Shown here: piece by piece, positions 36,078 through 48,459 of the stretch
How positions within the stretch are numbered: the first letter of the stretch is position 1
Layout: each line of letters opens with the position of its first letter
Assembly: GCA_002633005.1 (NCBI GenBank)
Contig: NMRA01000366.1
Span: 178,768-242,767, forward strand
Length of the DNA stretch: 64,000 nt
DNA from: Phoronis australis
Lineage: Eukaryota > Phoronida > Phoronidae
Direction of reading: 5' to 3'
Notes under the pieces: model-generated
The model's database searches: none
The model's input: the letters and a program-made list of their open reading frames with translations, nothing else
Told to the model about the DNA's origin: nothing
Translations under genes and position numbers: made by a program

Positions 36078-37040
36078 TCGTGCGGACAGTCTTCTTGAGA
36101 TGTGGTGTGCCTACGCATGACGTTAACAGTGACGTCAATGACAAGCATTGTACTAAAGCCGAACAAAATGATTTCGAGTCGAAGTATTTGTTTCGTAATT
36201 CTGGAAAAACTAAGTTATTTTGCGATTACTTCGGGGTTGTACACCTCCGTGAATTTCCAATTACACGTTGGCTTATTTTACTGTTTGTTGATTTGGACGC
36301 GGTTATTAAGTTCAAAATACTTCAGTTTCAAATTTTATGTATTTTCTCTTGTGAAGTGTTCTCGGCGCGCGCTCATGTAACATATTATTTTATATTTTCT
36401 ATCAAATGGGCAAATATTTTCTCTACAATATTTTTGTTATTTTTACCATTCTTTGTGAACATTACTGAACTTTTTGTAAGCCAATAAGATTGTTTACAAT
36501 CCATTGTGAGAATACAATAGAAACATTATTCGCACTGCAGTGGAGTGTACAGAGATAATAGTAATTTTACTCCCATTGTTCATTAGGAAATACCACCAGT
36601 AATACGATCTAGTGAAGCGTGTGATATAGACGACCGAGACAATCGTACAATTTTCCAGTGATAATCTGATAAAATTTGTCATGTACAGGTGCGCGTTTCA
36701 AGCAATTTTCCTCAAAGAAAAGAATGATATAAGCTGCGGTTTAAAGGGTATTGCGCGTTCTTAAAAAGAGCATTGTAAGTCAGTGAAGACCATCAAGACG
36801 AAGCAAAGTGAAATAACTTGGGTTTCTTAATTTTATATGTATAGTGCATTGTACCAGAAATATTTTCTTCAAATCACGGTGACAAGAATTGTGTTCTTTT
36901 CTGGATGGTCTTTTTAAAACCACATTTTATTGTTATCGAGGAGCGGCACTGTTCGACATAATTGGATTGTGTCTGAAGCGAAATTGTGTTATTGCAAAAA
37001 TGCAGATGTGAATGAGAGCGAGTGTGCAAGAGTTGTCGAG
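36078..37040 (+). other. Downstream of foxAB, probably 3' UTR and spacer
   Basis: AT-rich sequence after the TAG stop. Two open frames (36080-36487 and 36102-36380) continue with Phe/Ile-rich, low-complexity-like translations and are not convincing genes. No exact AATAAA close to the stop was found; an AATAAA occurs at about 37411. Confidence 0.4.
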
Positions 37041-37044
37041 ATGA

Positions 37045-37255
37045 GAAACATGCGCGCACCCAGCCTAAAAATGGGAGGCTCGATTGAGAATGTGGACCTT
37101 TTACTAGAAAATAACGGGCTACATTCAGAGCTATGAATTGTGTATTCAATGAATTTTGGTAGTACCTACCTTTTTAGTGGACTTTTGTATCGTTTTCTAT
37201 TTTTTCGGACTTTTTGTTTCTCTGAGGCGGACTCTTTTGCCCACTTCGCCCCCCC
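37045..37255 (+). repeat. Dispersed repeat family G, copy 2
   Basis: Plus-oriented copy of the repeat whose inverted copy is at 32340-32572. Together the two copies flank foxAB at a distance of about 4.5 kb. Confidence 0.75.
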
Positions 37256-37734
37256 TGGGTGTGCGCATGAGAAACGATGCTCGTTACCGGGCCCCGTTGC
37301 TGCCAATGTAAAAAAGCTTGTAGACGTAGGTACACGTGTCAAGATACAGCGACTGTTTATTTATGTTCCAACTCGTACTATTTATACTTAGCTTATGCCA
37401 TTTACCGAAAATAAAAGACAAACAAATTTGCCTCGCATTTTGCCCTGCTTTAACACAGTAATTTGCGCAAAATATTTTGTATTTCTTCAGCAAATGCTCC
37501 TCTTGAGTCAGGAGAAAAGTGAGATCTCTGGGAGTCCCGCAACCTGCATTTATTCTAACATTGAAATAGTTTGTCTAGGACGTTGATTTCAGTTGTCATA
37601 CTCCGAATTACAAGTAAAACATCACGAAAAAACACATTTAATGTCAATGATAAGTCTTGATGATTCAAACAATGCCAAGTGTCATTGTGTAAGGCCTTAT
37701 TTCAGAGCAAATGTCAAATTATCATTAGTTATTG

Positions 37735-38060
37735 TTACTGTCATCACCATCATTCTTGTCATTTTCATTATTATTATCATTATTATTATTACTCTTATTA
37801 GTATCACCAAAATCATTATTACAATGCAATTATAATCAATACTTTTATTTTAAAACATGAACTCTGCTGGGGGCATTGCTTAAATCATCAGGAATTCTCA
37901 TTGTTATTTAATGTAGGCTGTTACAATACTAATGACGATAATGATGATGATGATAATAATAACAATAATAATAACAATAACAACAACAATATTAATAATA
38001 ATAATAACGACATCAGCAACAACAATATTATAATTAGCAGTGGTAGTAGTAGTAACAACC
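37735..38060. repeat. Two ATT/AAT-type microsatellites
   Basis: 37735-37825 is ATT/ATC-rich. 37930-38055 is GAT changing to AAT/AAC/GTA triplets. The two are oppositely biased in purine content (pyrimidine-rich top strand, then purine-rich). The poly-Asn and poly-Ile frames are products of the repeats. Confidence 0.9.
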
Positions 38061-41000
38061 TACACAGCTTTCAACAAGCCACCTTTCGGCTAGTAGTATT
38101 CTGTCTTGGCGTTTTTGAGTTTCAACTCTAAGTAGCATTGCTTGGCAGATTTCCGTTCTATAAACCGAGTCGTTTGTTTGCCATTCTCGTGCGAACAAAG
38201 CACGCGAGCAACATCTCTCGCACCCACTTCCAAAACCAAGATGTAACAGTGGAGTTGGGCTCAAGCGCGAAGTCTGGACCACGGAAATGAACTTGAACTC
38301 TTAGTGCTGTTGTGGAGAGCGAGTACATTTCTGGGGCACCCTGTATATATCTACTAAAACGTTACGATGCATGTTTTTGAGGGCTATTTGACTCAAATGG
38401 TAAAATAGAAAAAATACAGGTTCGTTTCTGCTTTTCACGAATTTGCCTCACACATCGGAAACTAAAAAAAGCAATAAAATGCAATCCTAGATACGAATAT
38501 CAGCCCAAGAGTGTCCTTTATTAATTGTTTGAGTCCAGTTTCCTTGTGCTCACACGGCAAACGGGTAATTAAATGGGAAAGATATAAAGTAAATTTGGAT
38601 AAAACACAGTGTGAACGTAGCTTAAAACATAGCATCTGATTATAAAACAGATTTGAGGTTTGAACACTTGTCAATGCATTGCGGCCTTTCCCCGTTCAGT
38701 CGATATTTCATTCACGTCACAAAAAACAATTACAGAACTTGTTGTGGTGCAGCCGGGAGGAGTACGCGTTTAAGTACACACGTTTTTGTTATTTGTCAAT
38801 AGACTCCCTATTCACAAATAATCATTTACGATTTTCCGATTTCCTATCCCTAGGCACGGTTCTAAGAATCAGTCAATATATTGTTGTGTCGGCTGACCTC
38901 TCGCTTGCCAAGAAATCAAAGCATTTCTCCCCTTTCATAAGACTTGTTAATGGTAAATTAATTGTCAGGTAGTTTGTAATACACAAATCAGATGTATTGT
39001 TTTCACCGGGGGGTGAGATAACCATTGAGACTTTTGTCAAACCATCGGATGAGGTCAGCAAATGGGGGTTGCATCACTTGAAGCAAACTTGTTTCAGGAG
39101 ACCGAGCATTAGAGAATCGTACACTGTGACGATCCTTATATCATAATCTATGAAAAAATAAATTTGTTTCTTTCAAACACAACATTTTTTGCCCAATAAC
39201 TTTAACTGGTGATAGCCTCTACTGAGATACTCGCTCTTCATTTGTGGTGTTTTATATTGTAGCGATTGTTTTTTCTCAAATGACCTGGAATGTGTTACGA
39301 CACGATTGGTAAGAGTACGTAATTTTTGATATTACACGGGCAAAGTAGAAATCTATACGCATTACATTTTATCGTCTGCAAGATACTAATACCAACAACC
39401 AAACATTGCCAAATTCCGTGACGGTGACAAGGTTATGATTGACAAATCGAGTGTCGCAACCGTTCGTACTCCCAGTCGGAAGGACATGCAAACAACTTCT
39501 TAAACGGACCCATCTCCGGCGGCAAATTCCATAACCACGTTCATGCGGGTCAAGCTATACAAATATAACTGGACCCATCACGACGGGTATAGTTATATAT
39601 ATATATATATGTGTGTATATATATATATACACATATATAAAGATAGACCCATCCCGACTTTGGTGTACCCAGTTACAAACAGAGACTTGGCTGATCAACC
39701 TTTACTAACAGGTGTGCCCACCTATAATCATATTTTATGTAGAAACACAAGTATTTATGTGGGTGTCCCCACTTTTGTCCATGAAAATCAAACTTCTATT
39801 AGATAAGAAAAGTTTAAATTAAATAAGAAGCTGTTTTGAAAGTTTTAGACACGTCGAGATTTTGGCAAAAAGATCGTTTTTATAAGAAACAAATCCTGCA
39901 CTCGTCTCAAGCCTCGTGATTTTGACGAAATTTCCAAGAGGTTTTGCCCATATCATAAACCTGAGACTCGTGTAGGATGGTGTAATCATGATTTCGTCGG
40001 AAGATGCAAATCTCGTTGTTAGCTTTTTGAACCTCTTAACAAGAGAACCACGATTGATCAAGAGGCATGTTTATGTAATCAATTAGCAAATACAGTCGAA
40101 TTTTTAGCACACGACGAAGCAATCAATAATGTTATACTTAAAAGGGATATCCATCAAAGAATGTCAATTTCAAGGTAATCAATATTGCTTATTGTTTAAA
40201 GTTACTCACATCCAATATACTGTACGATGTTGAGGTTTCATAGAATCTTTATGAATACGTTCACGTAAGGGTGACGGCCTGCTGGAAGTATTTCGCCAGA
40301 GCATGATAACACGTGACGCAACAGGTTAACTTTATAAAAAAAACAACACATCAAATATCTTCGCTCCATCTCGAGATGGGATCTTCATTCAGTTGAAAAC
40401 GGGCAGCTAGGTAGTTCCTTGCAAACGGTTATGCAAGTAGAGGGGTTTCTAGTTGTTATGTTTTTCCAATGCGCACTTACATTGCATTTTCATTTCTTGG
40501 GAGTCGAGTTGGCACTAGGGGGCTGACCGTGCACGAATTAGCCTATCTACTAATTTAAATTATGTCTTTATCATGTTGGTAGATGTGGCCGCTGATCGCT
40601 TCTCATGCTACCATGAACTACCAACGTGCTCTCTGCACACGGCACCGGACTAAGTTCCAGAACTGTTTACTCGGCGCGAGTTTATCCAAACAGAGGCTCC
40701 GGGGAATCCTCTGCAGTCACTATATCTCAAGTTGTCTCGGTACAATTGGACAATGAAGCTGGACAATTCCATTGGCTACAACCTGTTGTGGGGGTCTTTG
40801 AGTCGAGATTAAAACGGAATCAAACCGAAAAAGGGAATAACACTCCTATAATAAGTTAGAGCAAACAGGGCAGGTTATCCCGTCACTAGTCAATATTTAC
40901 ACACGGCTCACGGAAGTCAGGTAGCATTCATTGACCATTTAAATGACCATTGGCCTCTCAATACTGTCCCTAACACCTCATCTATGGCCCCAGGGCACAA

Positions 41001-42360
41001 TGACTATTCCAGCACTTGAAGCTGACACTCATGAAAAAGACTAAGAAACTCGAGAAGTCGATGCTTTATTGTTGCAAAAACCTATGCGGACAACTTCTGA
41101 ATATCAACTGTTGTATGTATGAATGAAGTCTATTGAAGACAGAGTTGAATCATTCGCACCAAGACGCACCACTAAAAGGAAGCATTTCGTTAGTAAGTTA
41201 CAAACTAATGGAATTTGCGTTTTTTCACCACTGAAGGGGATGTAACATGAAACTTGCAGTTGTTCAAGTTTGTCCGATGCTCCTCCAGACATTCAAAAAT
41301 TAAAATATAAAACTTCACGATAAATTCGTTATCTATGAAAAAAAATGATATCACGCCGAACTTAGTGGACCTCCGCCGTTTTTGAAAAAATCCTTTACCA
41401 AAATGCGAGCGTTAGAATTAGTTTTACATTTTGCATGTAGCATTTACTACTCATGAAACAGAACTGATGGCTTACTTAAAGTCTAATACCTGACTTATTG
41501 GAATATTTAGGATATTGTCTCCAGAAAGGAATTAATCAACGACACTGCACTTGGCGAGACCCGTACATGTTGCTGCTGATTAATTAAAACAGAGCAAGGC
41601 CTGGTGAAAAGGTTAATGTACATGGACATTGGTGATAGCCGGGTGAGAAAGAAAGTTTCCGACCTTGACACCTTATTGAGTTCACTGCATAGACAAACCT
41701 GCATGGCGTGGATAATAGCTCAAACCAATGGTCGGTAAAACTTGGTATCTGTTTGACGTTGAAAATTGCTGCGATGGGGTATTTTAAGGCGTGGCTTTAA
41801 ATACGACATTCAAGAGCATAGTTGACTCCGTGTTACGAGATATAAAAAGATATATTATTGTTCCTCAGACAAGCTCAAAGGCAAATCACTCATCTGGGCC
41901 CAGTTGCATAAAAGTTACACGCGGCACCGCTTCAATGACGTCGCATTACCACGCGCCACGTTATTAATTGTCGAACAATGCACCGTGATGTCATGCACCA
42001 ATCAAACTTATCCAGCGGATAATTTTGAAGTTTTATGCAACCCCCAGTTGTTTCACGCATTGCAACCATTAAGTATCGCCATAAATTATAGTTCGAACTA
42101 ATATACTGCATAAACTTAATGTTTAAAAGTCTTAAGTAATAGTAAATACTTGGATCGTCATTACTTAGTGCACGTCCATAGGTCACTACATTGGAACTTT
42201 TATAGTGTAGGCCAGTGACGTCACCAAGATGGTTTTATTACCAAATTCTTTTAATCTGATCTCTTCACAGAGAGGGATGCCAAAACGCCACGGACGTGCT
42301 CAATAACGCTAGTTACACTCGAGACTGAATGAATTCCCGGGGACTGAAAGGTGCAGAGAC
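38060..42360. other. Gene-free stretch
   Basis: No supported exon. An alternating (TA)n/(TG)n palindromic microsatellite lies at 39590-39640. Short frames such as 38679-38972 and 40626-40859 lack motifs. Confidence 0.45.
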
Positions 42361-42363
42361 CAG

Positions 42364-42607
42364 GGGTCCATTCCAAGAAACTCATTTAAATTCATTTCTT
42401 ACTTAAGTCTAAGAATTGTCTCAACCAACAAACAAGTTTGAAACTTCCACATCCGGTAGGTTTACCAAAATTAACTGACAAAACTTCAGTCAATAACTTA
42501 AGATCACTTTCTTGGAACGGACTTAATGCAAATTTAAGTTTTATTTTAAAATTGACTTAAATTCAAGATTTGTCTTAGCTAAGTCAATTTTCTTGGAACG
42601 GGCCCTA
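42364..42607. mobile_element. MITE-like foldback repeat family B, copy 2
   Basis: The left end GTCCATTCCAAGAAA (about 42366-42380) is matched by inverted TTTCTTGGAACGG at 42508-42520 and again TTTCTTGGAACGGGCCC at the right end (about 42590-42606). The right-hand part is the same sequence as 9796-9940 in reverse. The doubled right terminus suggests a compound or nested copy. There is no coding frame, so it depends on an unseen transposase if it is a MITE. Confidence 0.6.
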
Positions 42608-43087
42608 GTGCTCCACTTGTAACACATAGCGCTACCTAGCGAAGGCTTAAGCAACCTCTTCGGATTCTTGCATGGTAGTTCACTTCTAAAACTGATGTTC
42701 TGTAGACAGCAATAGTCATTCGACCAACAGCGCTGAGAGTTAACGCCGGCACGAGATAAGTAGCCGGCGACTATGTTTTTGATGGAGGGGATACGCGGAA
42801 GAAGGATACCCACCCATTAACACAGTAGATTAGTAAAAAGGGCCCATATATAGGGAGCTTACGTGAAAGTCACCAGCGGTAGTTATCTTCCAGAAACCCC
42901 AAATCCGTAGAGTTTTACGCCACACAAACAGTATAAACAAGTAATTGCAGACCGTCTGATACGCGTTGTACCAGACGTGCGCAGGCCGCGCATGTAGGCC
43001 CATTCCACTGATCACCTGGACCCATTTTTGTGCTTTATTAATGTATACGTAAAGCCGAGCTGCGAGGAGCTAAAGACCTGACTCAAG

Positions 43088-43178
43088 GGTTTAGCAGTGT
43101 GGCCCAGTGGGACTCGAACCCACGACCTCGAGTAAAGAAAGCGTGTACCTATCGCACTAGGCCACACTGCCTCGATCC
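43088..43178 (-). repeat. tRNA-derived SINE or tRNA pseudogene
   Basis: On the minus strand an A-box-like TGGCCTAGTG (43155-43164) and a B-box GGTTCGAGTCC (43110-43120) with a perfect T-arm GTGGG-TTCGAGT-CCCAC. The ends (GCAGTGTGGCC and GGCCACACTGC) are perfectly complementary over 11 bp, but this stem is too long and misplaced for a tRNA acceptor stem. It is related to the element at 5.06 kb. Confidence 0.6.
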
Positions 43179-43264
43179 TCCCACACACCTAACCGTTTAG
43201 TAGAAATCCTTGAACAGCTATCTTATTTTAGATTATCTAGGACAGTATTGACAAGTATGTGTAT

Positions 43265-43436
43265 TCAGCAAAATGTCTACACAACTGTAGAATTTGTCTC
43301 GACAAAAGAATATAATTTCTGAAAGTAGACATTCCGTAGAATTTGACTGTTGACCTTATACCACTCTGCCATTAATAAGATCACGTGATCGTGCTTTTTA
43401 AAAAAAAATTAGCAATAAAAGAAAGGTATATTCATG
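43265..43436. repeat. Dispersed repeat family A, copy 2
   Basis: It aligns with 4681-4840 and with 45088-45220: GAAAGTAGACATTCCGTAGA, CTCTGCCATTAATAAGATCA, then GCAATAAAAGAAAGG. Same orientation in all three copies. Confidence 0.6.
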
Positions 43437-43439
43437 GCC

Positions 43440-45080
43440 AAAGAACAGGAGCCCCCAACACCCAGTACACTACGTATATAGGAGTATCCTCCGAGGGTTA
43501 ACGCCATAGGCTGAAGTGATGAATAATTGTCAAACATTGGTCTCCGCTAATCTTGACAAAAAGGCGAAAAGTACCAGATTGCTGTTAAACAATTTATTCC
43601 CTGGACATATCAAAAGTAAGACTCCAAGCAAACGTCACAGCAAGTACATTATTATATGAAAATAATTCAACTGCACAATCAGTGATTAGAAAGCCGGATA
43701 TTCTTCAATGAACATAAAATAAATATAACGAAAAACAAAAGCAGCAGCTCATGGATTGTACAGACAAAAACTAAATTCATTTTAAACTTGCTCAGTGATG
43801 ACAGACAGGTGTCAATTAATTTGCAAACTACATCTAGAACATTCCCCAGGAAAAATAGTACAAAAATGTAGTCAAATCCTACAACCAATGGAGTAGCATG
43901 CCAATGCATGCATTTAGAACACGTTTAGTATGAGTGTGTTGTACCTAGGTAGACAGTGTACAGTGAAGCATGGTTCTTTTAATATTCCATCTTCAGTAGC
44001 TAACATCTTCCTCAGTCAGTGATATTGAATTTTACCACCAGGTGACGTGCAAAGCAATGAGTTGTTTCCTAGACTGAGACAGACACCAGGCATTCACACC
44101 GTTAGACAACTGTTTGACTCACGAAGACTTCCTAATATTTCTCTTATAATGCACTGTTTTGCTGTCAAGGAGCACTACATTTGTGGAATACTAACAAGAA
44201 CTAAGCCTAACTAAGACTGTGTCTTCACATAAAATTACAGTCGTTGTGCAGTTACACCACTTATGAAAAGTCACCGTTTGGCATATTTAAACTGAAACGT
44301 TTTTCTTTAGAAAATGCATTTCTATCATGTGAGTATAACTGTGTTCGCTTAAGCGGATTCACTTGCTCTTTCGGACACGAAACGACTTAAGGTTATTTCA
44401 TAGTGTGGATTATGATGACAATTGCACGACTACATGTACACCAAACAAGAACTGGCATAAAAACAATCCAGATATTTGGTAGGTATCAGACATAGAACCA
44501 TGCAGAGATACAAAAGAAGGCAGTGCATAATAATTTGTCTAGCAGAGCATCTCCATTTGAACGTCAGAGCAAGCTAAATCATTCAACTTAGATAATTCCT
44601 ATCTTCCTATTAAGTTTAAATAATGTGCTCCCATTACCATGGCATTTTGCCTTTTATTTCTAAGCAAAGTCAGCATAGGCACTGGCAAAGCAACCATGCT
44701 TTAGTTAAAAGAAAATTTGATTTATCACGATGAACTTAAAACAAAAGTTTCAGCAGAGAGCGTATTTCAAACAACACCTGTCTGCAAAATCTAACTTTCA
44801 CTAGTTGCGTTTGGAAAACTGAATATACTAAACTACACAGCAACTGTTGTACAGTGTACTTTTAAAAATTGCATTGATGGTTGTTCGAAGCTGTTCAAGA
44901 CACCGTTCTCACTTACACAATGTCTATGTTTCCCACGAGTTTCCAGAATAAAATGCCTATTTTTCAAGAATTATTTTTCTCACAAAAATAAATAAACAGT
45001 ATGTTACCCAGAACTTACAGATGCATAAGGCAAGGATGGGTAGTATAGGCTACCCCTGCCATTATCAAAAAATACCAAAA
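43440..45080 (-). other. No exon seen; may hold a minus-strand 3' UTR
   Basis: AT-rich sequence downstream (in transcription sense) of the DUF4773-like gene. No coding frame is supported. It could include that gene's 3' UTR, but no polyadenylation signal could be chosen with confidence. Confidence 0.35.
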
Positions 45081-45087
45081 TAACTAA

Positions 45088-45220
45088 AAAACTGTAGATT
45101 TTAAGACTCAGTAAAAGTGCATATTTTCTGAAAGTGGAAAGCCTGTTGGTTTTTTAACTTTTTACTAATCTGTTAATAAATATTTTTTGTAAACTTTAGG
45201 AAATAAGAAAGGTATATCCA
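45088..45220. repeat. Dispersed repeat family A, copy 3
   Basis: Third, truncated copy: CTGAAAGTGGAAAGCCTGTT, TTTTTACTAATCTGTTAATAAA, then GAAATAAGAAAGGTATATCC. The TCACGTGA block is missing. Confidence 0.55.
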
Positions 45221-45776
45221 AAACAACCTATCAACAACGTCTTGACCAAATTTCAGTTGTTCAAAGAGGAAATCTCAAAAATGCTTTCTAAACATCATTT
45301 CGTTTCCTTTTTATGATGGGTAAAAACCATCGACTTCTATTTTTTGAAAGCCCCTCCTGAAAACAGTTCCTAACAGCGTTTTGACGACCAGGGTACAAAG
45401 TGTAGCATTACTGAGACATGACTTCAGAAGTCTAAATTGAAGATTGAACTAAAAATGAGGACTTACACAGAACTATATGTAACAATGGATGTATGTTAAT
45501 GAGTATTGCCAAGGATAGTGCGGGAATGTGAGAACTCACAATATGACTTGGAAATGAGGGGCTTACCTTTCTTATGAATTTTTTGCACGAGTGTTTATAC
45601 ATTTTGTCCTTTCTCATGTTTCCCATGAAGACCCGGAACATGAATAATGATATAGAGACAGCACACGAGATCAATAAGATGCAGCCAATCAGCATGCCCG
45701 TCGCTGAAAGTAAAGCTCCTAATAACTTTAACACGCATTACGAGCACCACCAATCACAACAGGTCTTCACGAACTA

Positions 45777-45953
45777 TTACAGCTTCCATTTTCCCCTCTG
45801 ACCAGCCACCAGCCGAAGATTCTGCCCACCCTGCCTGCCCCATTGTTGCCTGTGGCTCGATGGTTGCCATTTTAGTTTTCTGTCGCCCGATGTCACCTTG
45901 GGCCCAATGTGAAAACAACCAATCTTGAGTTCTTCTGTCACAACCAAGAAGGC
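45777..45953 (-). CDS. DUF4773-like protein, terminal exon
   Basis: The last exon of a minus-strand gene, read from 45953 down to the TAA at 45777-45779. The acceptor is TGTTTAAG. It begins AFLVVTEELKIGCFHIGPK and continues as a Lys/Gln/Arg-rich tail to the stop. The LKIGCFHIG block resembles the last conserved Cys segment (L-LGCFKIG-type) that I recall for DUF4773 proteins. The phase matches the exon at 46808-46935 (phase 0). DUF4773 proteins are small secreted Cys-containing invertebrate proteins of unknown role. The tail is longer and more basic than I would expect, so an alternative last exon is possible. Confidence 0.55.
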   Translation of the reverse strand, partial: AFLVVTEELKIGCFHIGPKVTSGDRKLKWQPSSHRQQWGRQGGQNLRLVAGQRGKWKL

Positions 45954-46423
45954 CTTAAACATGCATTGGATAAAAACGTAAGAAACCAAAACATCCTGCT
46001 ATTGAATTTCTATAGTTATCTACAGTACAGGTAAAAAATAACTGGATAATTTTATCTTCAAATAATTACGAGTCATTCCAGAAACTCAAACAGTGATGCC
46101 AACTCTGGGTCAATGGTCTCCACTGAAGTAATTGACCTATCGCCAGGATTTTGAGGGATGGCTTAACTAGCTAATCAGAACGCAACATTCTAGGCACACC
46201 TTCGTTTCCAAGCCGCCATTTTACCCAACAAACAACACGTTGCTGGGTAAAACTTATTGTTTGCTTGGCGACATTTCGCAAGGGGTGGAGCTTACAATAG
46301 GTCGATTGAATGGCTAGGCTGTTACGTTGATTTATGGATGAAAACCCGTAATATTCATTATTCAAGAAAATAATTCTTACCACTACTTACAGAGCCTCGC
46401 TGCCTCGATTTTGGGGATGAATA

Positions 46424-46680
46424 TTTAAAAATCACACAAAATTCCCATCACCAGGCTCAAAAATTCCACACAAATGATAAAAAATAAAGGTTATTCACTT
46501 CTGCAAAACATTAGTTATGGCATCTTGAGCTACTGCTGATGAGGGGTGGCAGCTGGGGAGTGGATTTGGTCATGACGGAAATTTTCCCCTCAACCAAAAA
46601 GTTGCCCTCTCAAAAAGCACAGGCACCTTTCTCCTTAGGTAAGCAAGGGCGTTGACTCAGCTATAAAAACATGTTCAAGA
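46424..46680 (+). repeat. Dispersed repeat family F, copy 2
   Basis: Second copy of the 16.53-kb repeat, within the intron between the two DUF4773-like exons. Shared blocks are TATTTAAAAATCACAC, AAATTCCC and AAGCACAGGCACCTTTCTCC. Confidence 0.6.
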
Positions 46681-46807
46681 TATTAATAAAAAGCATGGCA
46701 TTAAGAAGTTTTTCACATATGAAGGGTATGAATTATTTTTTCACAAGCAATAAATACGGAATGAGTTCTATAATTAGGCTACTGCACTTTAATGTATAAA
46801 CACTTAC

Positions 46808-46935
46808 TCTGAGCTGAACTTTGACACAGCCAGCCAAGGATGTACTTGTGAAGTTTATGTTGTAAAAGTCAATGCAAAGACTCAAGAAGGGCTTCAAATA
46901 CGGAACGTTAAAGCATATAGGTGGAGGATTGCGAA
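46808..46935 (-). CDS. DUF4773-like protein, internal exon
   Basis: A 128-bp exon with the acceptor CTATGTTTCAG on its 5' side and the donor GTAAGT on its 3' side. It encodes RNPPPICFNVPYLKPFLSLC then IDFYNINF, STSLAGCVKVQLR. The NPPPIC--VPYL--F-S-C--FYNI motif with later GC is the signature I associate with the DUF4773 family. It starts with two bases of a split codon (phase 1) and ends in phase 0, which joins in frame to the exon at 45777-45953. The upstream exon with the first Cys cluster and signal peptide was not securely found; 50871-50989 is phase-compatible. Confidence 0.65.
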
Positions 46936-48459
46936 CTGAAACATAGAAAACGGCGCAAATTTACACGCTAGGCAGATTGGCAATATCTGTTGCTATCAAA
47001 TTGAAACATTTACCATTCGCAGGTGTGTTACAGTACCTCAAAATTTAGAGAAACTAAAATGACATTTGGGTAAGGTCACGCTAAGGGGTACAATCACAGT
47101 GATGTCAAAAACATGATAATTTATGCCCGTTTCTGTGGTTATTAAGCGGTGAACACAGTTTTATTATAAAGTTAATATGTTGAAGAGATAACAGAGATAA
47201 TTTCATGTGGTAATCTTTTAGACTTTTTACAGAATTCACAGTTTGATCTCAAAAACGAGCAAATTTTCGCACTTGAAAGTGTGACATTCGTAACCGGCCA
47301 TTTTCGAACGAAGTTAAAATCCTTAAATAAGGCTGAAATTCTTGTCTGTTTATTTTAAATCTTTAAAGCAGTGAATAAAATAGCTAATATTTATTTCAGA
47401 TCTTTCCATTACACAGTATAATTAGCCAAATTAATTACTTACAAATGCGATAACGGGCGTGACGCATTCCGTCAAACCCAAGGACGAACTTCAGACGGAT
47501 GTTTTCCCATATTGCAGACGACCTGTGATTTCAAACTGGTTCTCAAAAGCAAATTTAAGCAAAACCTGAAATGCCAGGACCAGTTTGTTCGAAGCGCGCA
47601 ATGATTTTGTTTAACAAATGCTTCGTTTAAAAGCACCTCTGTGAATTCCGTCAAGCAATCACGACCGTTATCGCCTTCTAAAATTGAACATCTTTCGAAG
47701 TATACAACTTCACTAAGCCAGACAACAGATACATTTTGTCTGTCAGCACGTGCGATCTATTTTGAGCTGTCAATTTTTAGTGCTGGATGTAAACAAAAGC
47801 CCTGAACCACGAGGTTAGTGAATTCCGTCAAACAATTTGGCACGTCACGACCGTTATCGAAAGCCAGGCCCCAACATTTGATCGGCAAATTATGTAGATA
47901 TAATTGATTGTTTATATCGTCAAATTCAAGACACATGAATCACGGTAAAACACGTGTAAGTAGGCAAGTGTTATTTTCGTTTTCAAGCGTGCGCGACTAC
48001 AAAACGAGGACGAACTGATAACGGCCGTGACGTTGGACAACATTGCCGCGTAAAATCGTGCGTCAAAAGTCACGACCGTTATTGAGTATAATGGCAATCG
48101 TCACGACCTCAATATCTGTAAAAATGCTGTTGAAAATCGTCACGTGTGTGTTATAACTTGTATTTTTGACGGAGTCATTTCGTAAATCCGCAATGCCGTG
48201 ATTTTGCGTTAAAAATAGTTCCGATATATGTGCCATGGTTTTCGTTATAACGGTCGTGATTTGGACGTAATACCCACGAAGCACGAAAACTTCGGTCGCT
48301 AATAGTCACCCTCAACTCCTGCTGACTACTTACAGTTGACGAATTGAAAGAAAAACCGCAGATCTAGCAATGGGTGGTCCACTGCTAATCAGCACTATGT
48401 CTATACCACAAAGTGAGGCTTCCAGACCTTTGTGAAATCGGTACTTTTGGCCAATATAA

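Noticed and set aside
43088-43178. Functional tRNA gene
   Set aside because: A and B boxes and the T-arm look good, but the bases flanking the T-arm do not pair with the start as an acceptor stem, and a related sequence at 5.06 kb is degenerate.
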